From Selaginella tamariscina (taxonomy: Eukaryota > Streptophyta > Lycopodiopsida > Selaginellales > Selaginellaceae), in the NCBI GenBank assembly GCA_003024785.1, contig PUQB01000791.1:33163-97162 (forward strand): 64,000 nt of DNA, read 5' to 3'. Positions within the stretch are counted from its first letter, which is position 1, and each line of letters opens with the position of its first letter. The translations under genes and the position numbers were made by a program. Shown here piece by piece: positions 1-11,810 of the stretch. The notes below the pieces were generated by a model, which ran no database searches, had not been told where the DNA came from, and saw only the letters and a program-made list of their open reading frames with translations.

Positions 1-2589
1 AATTTTAAAAATCTTAAATTTTAAAACAAATAAAACAAAATTATACCACTCTCACACCAAACAAACTACTTCTCACTTATTAAGATCATTTTATTCAAAC
101 ACTTGTTTTACAAAGTTTATGTTTGCATGCTTAAAAAACATTTTTACCAAAATATTTATTTTATTTAAATTTGAGTAATTACTTATGCTTGAACTATACT
201 GCTTATTGTTGCATCGTCGTCATGTTCTTTAAAAACTCTTATTAAAACTTCCATATGAGTCAATCTTATTATTTTTTTTTAATGTAAAATATAAAAAGAT
301 GTTTTTGCTACTTCACTTTTAATAAATTTGCATTGCTTAAAAGTGTTTCGAACTTAATGTAAAATATAAGATGTTTTGGCTACCTCACTTTTATTAAGTT
401 TGCATTATTTAAATGTATTTCTTATTTGATATAAAATATAAGAAAATGCTTTTATCAAGTTTGCATCACTTAAATGAGTTTCTTATATGATATAAAATAT
501 AAGAAAATGCTTTGACTACCTCACCTTTGTTAAGCTTGCAATGCTTAAAGGTGTTTCTCACCCTTTTAAGAGTAAATTTATTTTCCTCCTTGGGTAACTT
601 TCAACTCTTTTTCAACTTAACCATTCAAGTATCATTAAAACTATTATTATGTAGAAGGCATAAATTGTGAAGAACATAACATGTATCCACCTGATCCAGC
701 ACATACTTTAACTTGTTATTATTTTTCTTCATGAGAATCTTAAAATGAAGTTTTAATTTACTAATTGCACAACTCACTGACATATGAGTGTTAAATTAAA
801 TAAAGTTCTAATAATACTTCATTTAATTTAAACCTTGTTTACATTTTTTGTAGGGAAATAACATACGCAACATCTCTTACTAAACAATATAATCCAAAAT
901 GTCCTTTTGTGAAAACATTAGAGTTATGCAAGTTACAGTCTATCTAAAATTGTAGTCCTATATGTATTTCTTTTTAAATAATCAACTGTAGTATAATAAA
1001 ATAAAAATTCTTTTTTTATAATAATCTTATGGATGTAATTTTGGTGCAATCACTAATAAATAACTTTAATCATTATCTTCAATAACTCTAAGAATGTTCT
1101 AATCCTCTCAAACACTTTAATTAGTTTCTTTAACATTTGCAGTGATAGGTAAGTAATGCCTTTGTTTTTAAACTTCAATTTTATTATATTGTAAAAATCC
1201 TTAACTATCTGTATACCATTGTTGTTTTAATACCATACTACTAGTATCTCACCAAGGATATTGTGAATGGCCTAAGCTAGTAAGGGCAACACACACTCAC
1301 TTCTTAAATGAAATAACTTGTCATAGATGGATGCTATGCCATTATAAACATGAGACAAGTTCTGTACATAGAAATAAAAAAGTATCTTGTGCATGCATTT
1401 TCAATTTGAATATAACATTATTGTAAAAGCAAAAAATTGTTCTTTCAATATACACATTAGGCATGTCATACATCTAAATGGATGGAGAGTTCTTGTTTGC
1501 CATGCCATTGCACCCAATGGCCAATCAAAAGCCATTAAGCAGTAGCTCAATTGTCAACATACTAGTCATATTAGTAGTTTCTTCCAACATACTTTGAATA
1601 AAAATCACAATTATAATGACAACCCAATGAGTTGTATACAATCCATTGCGCTTTACTCATGATCTGGTGTAGCCTTTCTTCTTCAATCACTAGGAAATCA
1701 ATGTAACCCAAAAACATTAACCTATAATAAGGGATAAATGAAAACTATGAATTAATTTAATCTAATTAACCACTTTAAGTGTAAAACTATAGTGGGTTAT
1801 TATTAACAATGTGACATTTTTCTAATTTACAAGGGGCAAAATAACCCTCCATAGTGAAAACTTAATTTAAAAAAATTATGTCACCAAGCAAAATATTGGA
1901 TATATTCATGTTGATGTTGTATGCATGAACTATTCTTTGATTTATTATTAATTAATTAATTGGGGTGTCCTCCCCACCCTAAGTTAGGTTGACTTATTAT
2001 TTATGATGGCTTATATTATATGTTAAGTCACAAATTTGAGTTTCTTGAATTATAAATTTATATTTGTTCAATCCTACGAGCCAGTTAACTCCTTAGTGGA
2101 CTATAAACATATAAAACAATCTCCTTCTTATCACTTTAGGATGGTTGAGATCGATGAAGTATGCTCTTGTTTTATTTATACCTGAACAACAAAGAATATA
2201 TATGATAGCACGGGAGGAGAGAAATGAGCAAAGTCTAGAATTCTATTTGTGTTGGATCTAGATCATATAGATTCTTAATTGTGAGGTTGCAAGGCCATCA
2301 ATAAAGAAGCAGAGTCGCAAATTTAGAATTCTCATATTTATGTGAGTTTTGCCCATATTTTCTCTTTCATTAGCAACAAATATATGTATAGTGCACATGA
2401 TTTTAAGAAATGTTATCCTTCCACCCCCAAGTCACCCCTATGAATCTCAAGGCATTCCAATCACGTAATGATATATCACATCATCATTGAATTCAAGTTG
2501 GATGGATTGTTTACTCCATGTCAACACTCATATTCATGGGGAATATAGGATTTGCATCTTGTATTGATGTAATTAATGCTTCTTTTTAT
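1..2589. other. AT-rich intergenic DNA, no gene seen
   Basis: I see no conserved exon on either strand. The first 600 bases are low-complexity and contain the tandem repeat listed separately. The right part (about 2.0-2.43 kb) sits where the 3' end and LTR of the minus-strand Copia relic should lie. On the minus strand a purine-rich stretch at 2417-2436 could be its polypurine tract, but no matching pair of LTRs could be traced by eye. Confidence 0.5.
283..560. repeat. Imperfect tandem repeat, four units of about 61-74 bp
   Basis: Four successive units start near 283, 357, 429 and 490. Each carries a variant of TATAAAATATAAGA, then a TTTGCAT-like block and an AAxTGxGTTTC block. The third unit lacks the GCTACCTCAC segment present in the others. 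No coding potential is visible. Confidence 0.7.
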
Positions 2590-5130
2590 TGAATGGCTTA
2601 GTCATCACATCTACTGTCATTTCTCTAGCTAAAATATACTTTAGTTGTCACTGAACTTGTTTATAAATGAATTGCACTTTTAAATTAAAATGTTTAGTTC
2701 TTTCATGGTACTTAAGACTTTTTGACATCTCAATTGCACTTTGGTTGTCATAGTAGAGTTTAAGTGGACACTACACTAGAACTTTAATTTGTTCCAAAAA
2801 GTCTTTAAGCCATAAAGCTTCTTGGGTTGTTATTGTTGCTCCAATATATTTTGCTTTTATAAATGAAAAAACTGTAACAAATTATATTTTACTTGACCAA
2901 CTAACCAATTCGCCTTTTAGTTAAAACAAATATTCAAATGTGGACTTTCTAAAATCCTTGTCTCTAGCCCAATTAGAGTTAATAAACTCAACTATCTCTA
3001 ATTCTTTCTTTTGATTTACTATATTGTTGAAACTCCCATTGTCTTTGAGTATGTTGTTGTTGTTATAACTTAGCCTACAATCTACTATGCCTTAGAGATA
3101 CCTAAATATACGCTCCATTGCACTCCGGGTTTTCAAGAAATTTTGACATAGCTCCAGTAACAAATCCAATGTCTAAACATGTGCAAACTACTAAATAAAT
3201 AAGAGAACCAACAGTTCATGACATGTTTCTCCTCCTCAGACTGAGTACTTGAGAGATACACTCCAACTTCCATAGGAGTTGCTATAGGCCTATTGTACAT
3301 GTCTTACATATTAAACTTCTATAGAATCTCATGAACATAATGGGCGTGTGAAAGCTGAATAGTACCAGCATCACGATTCTTTTAAACTTGTATCCCAAGA
3401 CAAAAGGAGAGTGCACCTATAGCAAAACTTGTGAATTGAGACAAAAATTGCTGCTCAAAATAATGGACGAGCTAAATATCTATGGCAACCATAATATTAT
3501 TGTTCACATATAAAGCTAAAATAGCAAAATAGTAGTTGGAGGGTAAAAATAAATAATACCATTGGCTCCCAATTTTGTGAATCCAATCTTTCAAATAAAA
3601 ACATCGATATGTTAAGTCCATATAAAGATTTTTTAAGCCAACAAACAAAATCTCTATGTGGCACTACTCTAATCCCTTAGGCTAAGAGATCTACACTTCT
3701 TCCTAGAATTCTCTATATAAAAGAACAATTTTTACATCCAGCTAATGAATGTGTAATTTCCAAAGTGTAGTTGATAGATGTAGGTTTTGCCATGGGTAAA
3801 AAAGTTTTTATGAAATCAACACTAGCTATTTGTGAAAACCCCCTAGCAATAAACATGGCATGATGATGGACAACTTTGACTTGGGCATCCACAATGTGTA
3901 TTCACTAGCTTTTTGCATGTTGGTAATGGTATAAGCTCTTAAACTTGATTATGTAATAATGAATTATACTCCTTTTGCATTATTGCTCACCATTGAGTAG
4001 CTTTTGGTGAACTCATTGCCTTTACAACAATCTTCGGCTCTATTAAAACCTTTTTCACAGCTACAAAATATATGTATTGCCCTAACTCTTGTGCCTCATA
4101 AGCTCATTATGATAAGTAGCTTACCCATCCATGTGAGTAATTGCTTGAAAGAGGTGAGTAATTATCTATCCGATACTTGGTGATACTTATGTATTTAGAA
4201 GATCTATAGTAGAAAATGCTGGTGACTCAACTATGAAACCCACATGTTTTCGAAAGAAACTATTAAGCCTAAACCCATCATCAAATGGTGTAATTGCTTC
4301 CTCTTCAAGATCTAGTGTTTGTGGAGCTGGATCTTGTTGCACTAGTCCCAGGACTAGTTGTTGTACCTGCTACAATACAGTTGTTACACATGCAGTTGTG
4401 GTGCCTAGGGTGCCTTAGAAAATAATTCTTCATCATATAATATAACTTGGGTTGGTAATGTTTATTAATATAGATGCTTATAAAGAATTTGAACTTAACA
4501 TTTCGATTAATAATAATAGATCTAGTGATTATATTGTATAGTTGATAAGCTTTATTAGCTATACAATATCCTACCATGGTACATTGGATACTACGTGGCT
4601 CTAGTTTTTAAACATGAGTGTGAAGAACTCGAGCATATGCCACACATCCAAAAATTCATAAATGTTTCAAGCTTGATTTTTTGCCAATCCATAACTTATA
4701 TGGGATTTCCCCATCAGTTATTGATTTTAAATATATTAATAGCTTCTCCCCAAAAACTATATGGCATCCTAGCATGCATAAGCACATCCACATAGCACTC
4801 TCAACTAGAGTTCTGTTCATTCTTTTAATAACACCATTCTATTATGGATTATTTGGTATTGTAAACTACTGCTACATGCCGAATATATATTTACCTCCAC
4901 AATTAGTGTGGAGAATTTGAATATATATGCCTAAAAGATTTTTTGCAGTATTTTTTATAAATTATAAAATAGTTTAAAATTTCTGATTTGGTTACCAATA
5001 ACTTCACGACCACATCTCATGAATAATCATTGATAAATGCTAGAAAATATATCTTTTGTTGGTGAGTCCATACATGCAAGCATCCGCACACATCAGAATG
5101 CACCACTTGTAAAGGCTTAGTGCTTCATGA
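2590..5130 (-). mobile_element. Decayed Ty1/Copia retrotransposon, pol region
   Basis: Read on the minus strand, pieces of a Copia polyprotein appear in the right order (integrase, reverse transcriptase, RNase H) but in shifting frames with many stops. Near 5.0-5.1 kb is an integrase start (HSDVCG, then FINDYS). Near 4.82-4.86 kb is NGVIKRMNRTLVESA. At 4.47-4.58 kb is the post-integrase motif VGYCIANKAYQLYN. Reverse transcriptase lies at about 3.3-4.05 kb, and the catalytic YVDD box reads YVNN near 3.51 kb. RNase H fragments (YIGATITTQEALWLKDF near 2.8 kb; DNQSAIEMSKS near 2.73 kb) end near 2.59 kb. The element cannot encode a working polyprotein. It is an old insertion and may have lost gag and one or both LTRs. 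Confidence 0.85.
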
Positions 5131-5654
5131 CTCAAATAGTTGTGCTCATCATAATTAAAATTGCCAGTTAAATAGTTTTACCATAGTTAAAATCATTGTC
5201 ACTGGCATTTGAATATTTCTCACCGTAATTTAAAATTTACGGTGTTATCGTTATTCACGGTGTCAACTTCAAAATTAAATCGTTCATGTGTGTGTACACA
5301 TATTATATAAATAACACACCCACACACACGCATGCATACATTCATGCATGTTGCACATAAGAGATTACTAGCCTTTACTATTTGCTTAAATAAATAATTC
5401 AAACTATGGTTAGGAATATTTAAATGTTAAAGAATATCTAAACGTTAACCACATTGGTAACGTAAATTCTAATTATGATGAGGAATATAATAAATGAAGA
5501 ATATTCAAATCAATGATTAGATATTAACTTTGGTAATGATAACGATATACATTTTATTTGTATTTATAAATTTTATATAATCCTTTCTAAAAAAACCAGC
5601 TTTATTTTCCAGCAATATTATTGAAGTAAAATAATGTAAATTTCATAATAATAA
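5131..5654. other. Intergenic, no gene seen
   Basis: AT-rich DNA between the Copia relic and the costars stop codon. Short CA/TG runs occur near 5.28-5.35 kb. It would include the costars 3' untranslated region. No conserved reading frame was found. Confidence 0.5.
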
Positions 5655-5837
5655 TTAAGCTGTAAAGAGGATAATATCCACATTATCATGGACGCCCTGT
5701 AGCAGTAACTCCCCTTCATAACTTAACACTTTCCTCTTCTTGGCAGCCCTCAACGTCCCCACCAGAGCCTCGAACATATTTGCACATTTATCGTCGTTAA
5801 ACAACACTCCAAACTTCACCTGTTAGCTGTACGTAAG

Positions 5838-5873
<36 letters not shown>

Positions 5874-5986
5874 TCTGTGTGTAAAAAAAACACACAGATC
5901 TCCCTAGTATACAGCAGATCTGTGTGATCTATCTCGTAGATCTGACAAAATGCATAAAAACCAAAACAAGAAAACTTACAGATTTA

Positions 5987-6030
<44 letters not shown>

Positions 6031-6110
6031 CGGTGGAACCATCAGGGCGAGGAGTACCCAATCGACCAATCTCCTGCTTCAAAACAACCCACCTCCTCTT
6101 CAACATTCAT
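5655..6110 (-). CDS. Costars family protein (ABRACL-like), two exons
   Basis: Exon 1 (6110-6029) starts MNVEEEV and runs through a LKQEIGRLGTPRPDGSTV segment. Exon 2 (5819-5655) encodes the very conserved costars core: VKFGVLFNDDKCANMFEALV, then TLRAAKKRKVLSYEGELLLQ and GVHDNVDIILF, stopping at 5655. Joined, the protein is about 81 residues, the usual length for plant costars proteins. The animal/Dictyostelium family binds or influences actin regulators; the plant role is poorly known. Borders are GT (6028/6027) and AG (5821/5820); the intron holds a long CT repeat. Exon 1 has one base too many at the A run 6081-6084, which breaks the frame after residue 7. The start lies only about 116 bp from the ALIS stop codon. 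Identification is very secure; intactness is not. Confidence 0.9.
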
Positions 6111-6226
6111 CTTTGCAGACAACAACACCTAATTACTATACATTTAACAATAAACATCTACAAAACACACACACACACATGTGTGTGTGTGTGTATAGTA
6201 TATATATAGAACAGGATCACTCACAG

Positions 6227-7951
6227 TTAAGACTGATTCTCCTGTGCTGCTTTACGGTTCCAAGATAAGTAGCTAGGATCACCCAGAGGCCTGTAAAATT
6301 TCAAACATATTAAAGCAGTATTTAATATTAATATTAAAACAGCATTAACTATTAATACTAAAACAGTATTTATTCTTCAGTCCTACCTTGGAGCCTTTAT
6401 TTGCAGAGTGAGCAATGCCATTGCCAGAATTAAACTCACTGTACCTGCATAATATATATATAACCCATGAATTAGAAATTTATATAACTTAACATTAATT
6501 AAAAAAGAACTAATTAAAATTAAATATATAATTTAAATATTATATAATGTGGAACTTACCAGTACAAGATAAGCTATTCCCAGAAAATTCTTGCCACCAA
6601 GCCAGCTTGTAGTAGAAAGAACTAGTTTTTTCTTACCACCAAAACTATATGTATTATAATTATTAACAATGGTTACCACTAATAAATCTCCAGGATTAAG
6701 ATCACGCTCTATTTTCCCCCATAGTTTTCTAAAGGTTGGCAATGCTGCTGTCCTCATCCACACCATTAGATCCTCATTTACATTTAACTGTAGTAAATAA
6801 TATTTAAATTAATTAAAATATTATTAGTTAATTAAAAATAAATAATATGGATATATCTTACAGGTGTAGAAGGGTCCAGGCTTCCTCCACCAATACCACT
6901 TCCATCCACCGTTGGATCGAAATTATTGGGGAAATTCGAAGGTATACTCTTCCAAACTTATCATTTCGGTCACTTTTCCAGGATATTCCGTTCCTGTTAA
7001 GAGTTAAGGGTTTCCGTTTAACTGGAACGTATAAGTGTCGTTAAAGAATGTCCATGCTTAAACCACAAGGGACTATTATCTGTCCGTTAATGGTTTTTTT
7101 CAGGGTCACAGTATCTAGGCTTTTCGCACTTGCAGTTCCAGTTAGCAGCTGCTTATCGCTCCTGCTTTTAACATACTACACAAATATAATAACAAAATTT
7201 TTTAGAATTATAATTATAGTAATATTAATTAAAATTATTAAAGTTTAATAAAATATTAGGTCAAAAATATATACTTTAATTTATTAAACTGACTTGCACT
7301 ATATTATATAGAAAATTAACGTTGTTTTTTCGTAAGCACACAAGTTATATAAACATATACATAAATATTAATTATTTTTTAAACGTCTTATTAACGTGTT
7401 TTTAATAAATTCATGAGTAAATCCTTTGCAGTTATTCTTATTTCGACATATACACTTAAATAACATTTAAAAATATTTTATAAAAATAATATAAATTATA
7501 CTGTTTTGTTTAAAGATTAAGCATTATGGAAACTAAAATACCTACGATGATCTGAAAATAATTGTGTAACTCATAATAGACATAAACTGGATTCTTCAAT
7601 CTTCTTTGTAACCTATACACAGCAATGAAAATAATACTACTGATAGTAATTCTTAAGATTTTAACTGATAAATACCCAATATAAATAATAATACTAATTA
7701 AGCTTATGCTTATTTTAATGTAGTATTTCTATTTATTTATTTTGTTTGCCATACTAAGTTCTTATTAGTTTTTAACTGCTTACTGTGAGTGTTCTGGTGC
7801 AAGTTTTAGCAGTGTTGATATCTTGTATGTACTGAACCTGTCGATCCCTAGAAGTAGCGGATGGTATACACGCACTATCGTATCGATTAATAATCTCAAC
7901 CACTTATATACAAATAATGAGAGAGAGAGAGAGAGAGAGAAGAGAGAGAGA

Positions 7952-8024
<73 letters not shown>

Positions 8025-8727
8025 GGAGAGGGGAGGGGGAGAGAAAAGAGGGAGGGAGAGGGAGAAGGGAGAGAGAGAGAGAGGGAGAGAGGGAGAGGGA
8101 AGGAGGAGGGAGAGAGGGGGAAGAGGAGAGAGGGAGGGAGAGGGAGAGAGAGAGGGGGGGGGAGAGGGAGAGAGGGGGGGAGAGGGCAGTGCGTAATAAG
8201 AATATCTAAGTTTGTTACATGTGACAAGACAACAACATACACAAACGTATATGTCTGTACGTGTGTGCGTGCGTGTTACTGCTTACTTTTCTGGAAGAGC
8301 TAAGTGTTGCAGCACCAATGGGGATGAAGATAACTGCAATTATCATGAAAACAGATAGTGCCTGGTAAAAAATAAACAATTTTCACACAAGTTAAAAAAC
8401 TGGGAAATAATAATAATAATAATACCCATCCTGGCGTGAGCAAAGGTTTGCAAGCGGGAAGCTCTTGTTGTGTAAATTTTGAATCTGCTTGAAATTTTAT
8501 AATTAATAAATAATAATAGATAAATTTAACTAGTTAAATATTTATTAATCGTTAAATTTAATTAGTTAAGTCCGACTTATATATTAGATGATATAATTGA
8601 ATTTTAAATAAGATTAAAAAAATAAATAAAAATTACAAATAGGTTTTTTGGACTTCTCTGGAGGGTGTGGGGTGTGTGGGGTACTTGCAGATGAACTCCT
8701 GCTCTCAGAACTACTTACAACCTCCAT
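6227..8727 (-). CDS. ALA-interacting subunit (CDC50/LEM3 family), nine exons
   Basis: CDC50-type beta subunit of P4-ATPase lipid flippases, a two-helix membrane protein needed for export and activity of ALA flippases in the secretory pathway. Exons on the minus strand: 8727-8637, 8487-8426, 8361-8287, 7902-7784, 7612-7542, 7175-6862, 6787-6560, 6444-6387, 6290-6227. They give in order a Ser/Pro-rich tail, [19 protein letters not shown]1 (ending [10 protein letters not shown]), [79 protein letters not shown]2 and the diagnostic [13 protein letters not shown]. The reading frame needs several 1-base corrections, for example near 7550, 7600, 7008-7010 and 6941, plus apparent missing Gs at some exon borders. 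It is therefore either badly affected by base errors or a recent pseudogene. Intron 3 holds the 268-bp purine tract. Confidence 0.88.
7919..8186. repeat. 268-bp uninterrupted purine tract (GA/GGA repeats)
   Basis: Every base from 7919 to 8186 on the plus strand is A or G. It begins as (GA)n, becomes GAGGGAG-type and ends in G-rich runs. It lies in ALIS intron 3, so the transcript carries the CU-rich complement. Such mirror-rich purine tracts can form triplex (H-DNA). Open frames across it (Arg/Glu or Leu/Ser/Pro repeats) are artefacts. Confidence 0.95.
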
Positions 8728-8790
8728 AACCTAACTGTCTACATAAATGATTATTATAACTTAAATCTTTAATTTACATTAATTACATTG

Positions 8791-9644
8791 TTAATCCTTA
8801 GTTATTCTGTTTAATAAAACATCAAACAGTTTATCCCATTTTTGCGTATAAATCTCCTCGCGTGCAAGTCTCTGTTCTTCACGTTCTCTCCATATTAACC
8901 CTTGCTATCTTCTGCTCGTGCAGCTTCTGCATTTCACTTCTCCATTCCTCATCTCTCTCTTAAAACTCCTCTTGCTTCCTCTTCATTAGCTCGTCCATTC
9001 CCTCTCCAAAACCTTTTATATATGTATATGTATAACAGTACATATCCATACACACACACACACACACACTGGAAGTGGTTACCCCTTTCCCTCCTTCTCA
9101 CAAAAACCATCGTTGTAACCTTGTTTTTGTGAAAAAGAGGGAAAAATCAAGAGTAACCATTTTCCTAACAAAAGAATGTGTATAGTTATAGTGTGTGTGT
9201 GTGTGTGAACCTGTTGCTTGGCTATGAAGTCCGATAGCACGTGTTGCATTCCTTCCGTTTTCCTCTTCTTCCTCGATAACTCTACACTCTCCCCATCTTC
9301 GCTCACGTGCCCATTCTCGACTTTTGTGTATGTGTATATATATATATATAATAATGTATGTATGTATGTATATATATTCACACACACTTATCTTATGTAT
9401 AAATATACGTTATAATGTATATACATATATAGAGATGTGGCGCATTACAGTTTCAATATGAACTCACACACACACACGACACACCAGTAGATTCCTTGAT
9501 TTTATCGTCCTCTCTAAGCTCAGCCAACGCCACGTTTCTTCGTAACCTCGCATTGAAAATTCATCAATCTCCTCAAAGAATATAAACCTACGTCCATTTT
9601 CCTGACCGTGTGTCCTTTTTCCCTGGAATAAATAATAATAAAAC

Positions 9645-9681
<37 letters not shown>

Positions 9682-10463
9682 ATATTATATATATATATAT
9701 AAATCAAGTTTAAAATGACCTTATATCGATTGATAAGCTTTTTCCACTTCCTTCTACATTGCTCGGGATTCCTTGCATGTCCTCTCTGGCTCATTTTAGA
9801 AGCAATAGATTCCCAGATATTCTTCTGAAGAATATCCAAAGCATCTTCCATCTCTGCTCTTAGTGATATCAGATCCTTAGTCTCGGCATATCCCCACCGC
9901 ATACGGTCTTCTATTAACTCTTCTTTGCATTTGTTCCATCTTCCAACTAAAATCATGCTATATTATATTTAGAAATATATGTATATCATAATATTATCTA
10001 TTAACGATGTAATATACTTGTTTCGAAAACGATGGCTTTCCCACTGCTTCTTGTTGCCACACCACCCCGGAGGCACACATGGCATCCGTTGGAAAAGATC
10101 TGTATAATATAAACAACTTTCAATACAAAAATGAATCTATTAAGAATTAGAGAGAGTGTAATATATATATATTACCTTCTAGTACTTGTTGCACATCTCG
10201 AGACTCGTCATTGTACTCATCGTCGCTATCATCTAGAGTGTTCTTACTTGATGAATCCTCCTCATCAGAAAATGTGTAAAACTATAGATCAATAATCATA
10301 CCATATAAGAATAATTAGAGACCAATTAAAATAAAAATGTGACCTGTTGGCTTCCCTTGTAAATGGAGTCCATCTGTTGGAAAAGAGGGTAGTCCTCTCC
10401 AGAGGCATCCTTTCTCTATACATAACACAGTATATGTTTGTACTTTTATATATATAAATAATG

Positions 10464-10541
<78 letters not shown>

Positions 10542-10741
10542 GTGTGTGTGAAATACCTTATAGCGAGTGAACAATGTTTTCCATTGCTGTTTGCAATCTT
10601 GGCCAGTGCAATGGAAGCTCTTTTGGCAGCAATAAGCTCCCATAACCTGGCCTCCCGCACTGCATTCCCCTTACTCTCCCCAAAATCCCGATCCATGTTC
10701 ACCCGCACATTGATCAATTCCCTGCCTTCGCTCAATCCCAT
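8791..10741 (-). CDS. Trihelix (GT-factor) transcription factor, about eight exons
   Basis: Nuclear DNA-binding protein with trihelix (MYB-like tandem-Trp) motifs. Exon 1 (10741-10557) encodes a first domain: MDRDFGESKGNAVREARLWE, then TGQDCKQQWKTLFTRYK. Exons at 10415-10344 and 10281-10176 give an acidic linker (DEEDSSS, DDSDDEYNDES). 10099-10018 encodes PPGWCGNKKQWESHRFRNK. 9946-9720 carries a second trihelix domain (ETKDLISLRAEMEDAL, NPEQCRRKWKKLINRYK). 9622-9485 and 9320-9211 add a basic RKKRK patch. The last exon, ending at 8791, is a Glu/Lys/Arg coiled coil (ERDEEWRSEMQKLHEQKIAR) ending in EIYTQKWDKL. The start ATG fits the N-terminal domain. Frame breaks occur at the A run opposite 10621-10624, in the last exon (an in-frame stop and a 2-base loss near 8888), and possibly at an exon junction. 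Family assignment is firm; exact target class is not. Confidence 0.82.
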
Positions 10742-10907
10742 TCCCTCATTTCCTGTAAACCCTAAACTAAACCCTATAATGACTACAAATTCAACTATTT
10801 ATTTGAAATACATTTTAAATTCTTTACTGGCGACGTGTCGAGTAATCTTTAATTATGTGACGAAAATGCAGCCACGTGCAAATGGAGTAGGTTTATCATC
10901 CGAAGAA
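10742..10907. promoter_or_regulatory. Short divergent promoter (trihelix / lipase) with telo-box
   Basis: Only 166 bp separate the minus-strand trihelix ATG (10741) from the plus-strand lipase ATG (10908). AAACCCTAAA at 10757-10766, followed by AAACCCTATA, matches the plant telo-box. A CACGTG-like GCCACGTGCA element lies at about 10871-10880. Inference: both genes share this control region. Confidence 0.5.
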
Positions 10908-11774
10908 ATGGCGGCATGTCTCCCTTTCAAAGCACACGCAATTGATGGCTATGGCGCTAAACGCTCAATCCATGAACAAGCCTTACAAAATCAATCACAA
11001 GGTAAATCTCCTCTTCTTTCATAGAGGATCGAGAACAGGATGCAAATCTCTTCTTTCTGTGCACGGGATTCATCTGACAAACACACAAAATCTGTTCTTC
11101 AGCGACGGAAGTTCCCTGTTTTGGAGTCGGAAGAGGGAAATTCGATGCAACTGCTGTATGTGCCGAAGAACACAAATCCCTGTTCTTGAGCCGGATTGAA
11201 GTCGGAAAGATCACGAAATCCCCGTTTTTGGGCCGGATTAAGGACCGAAAATCGTTTGCTTGGGGTGGGAAGGTAAATGGAAGAACAGGATGCAATGCGC
11301 GGCTTTCTATGCACAGGATTCATCGGAATGAGGACGGGAACTCCACAAAATCCAGATTTGGGGCATTGAGAAGCGAAACAGGGTCAATGAAAGAGCAGGG
11401 AGGTGTAATGCACTGTTTTCTGTAAACGGGATTCAGTTGGAGAACATAAAGTCGGTTTTGGAACCGGATTGAGGACAAAGAGACTGATTGAGGAGGACGA
11501 GGGGGTTAGTGGCAGTCCGAATGATGTCCCAGAAGATGCTCAGTTTGATCTTGATCTTGCGGTTATACTGGCTGGATTCGCGTTTGAATCTACAACTCCC
11601 CAGCTGTAAGCATGTTGTGTGTGTTTGGGGGATATTACGTTTAGATACATACGTGTTACATACATAAATACACACGCATATACACACACATCTTCACTGT
11701 CGCTTCTCAGGAAAATGCTGGTTTATGGGAAACCGATGGATATAAATGTGAAACCACGTATTTATCCCAGTAAG

Positions 11775-11810
<36 letters not shown>

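Noticed and set aside
4233-4920. Plus-strand frames of 61-79 residues
   Set aside because: They lie antisense to the Copia integrase relic.
7823-8303. Arg/Glu-rich and Leu/Ser/Pro-rich frames
   Set aside because: Translations of the GA purine tract within an ALIS intron.
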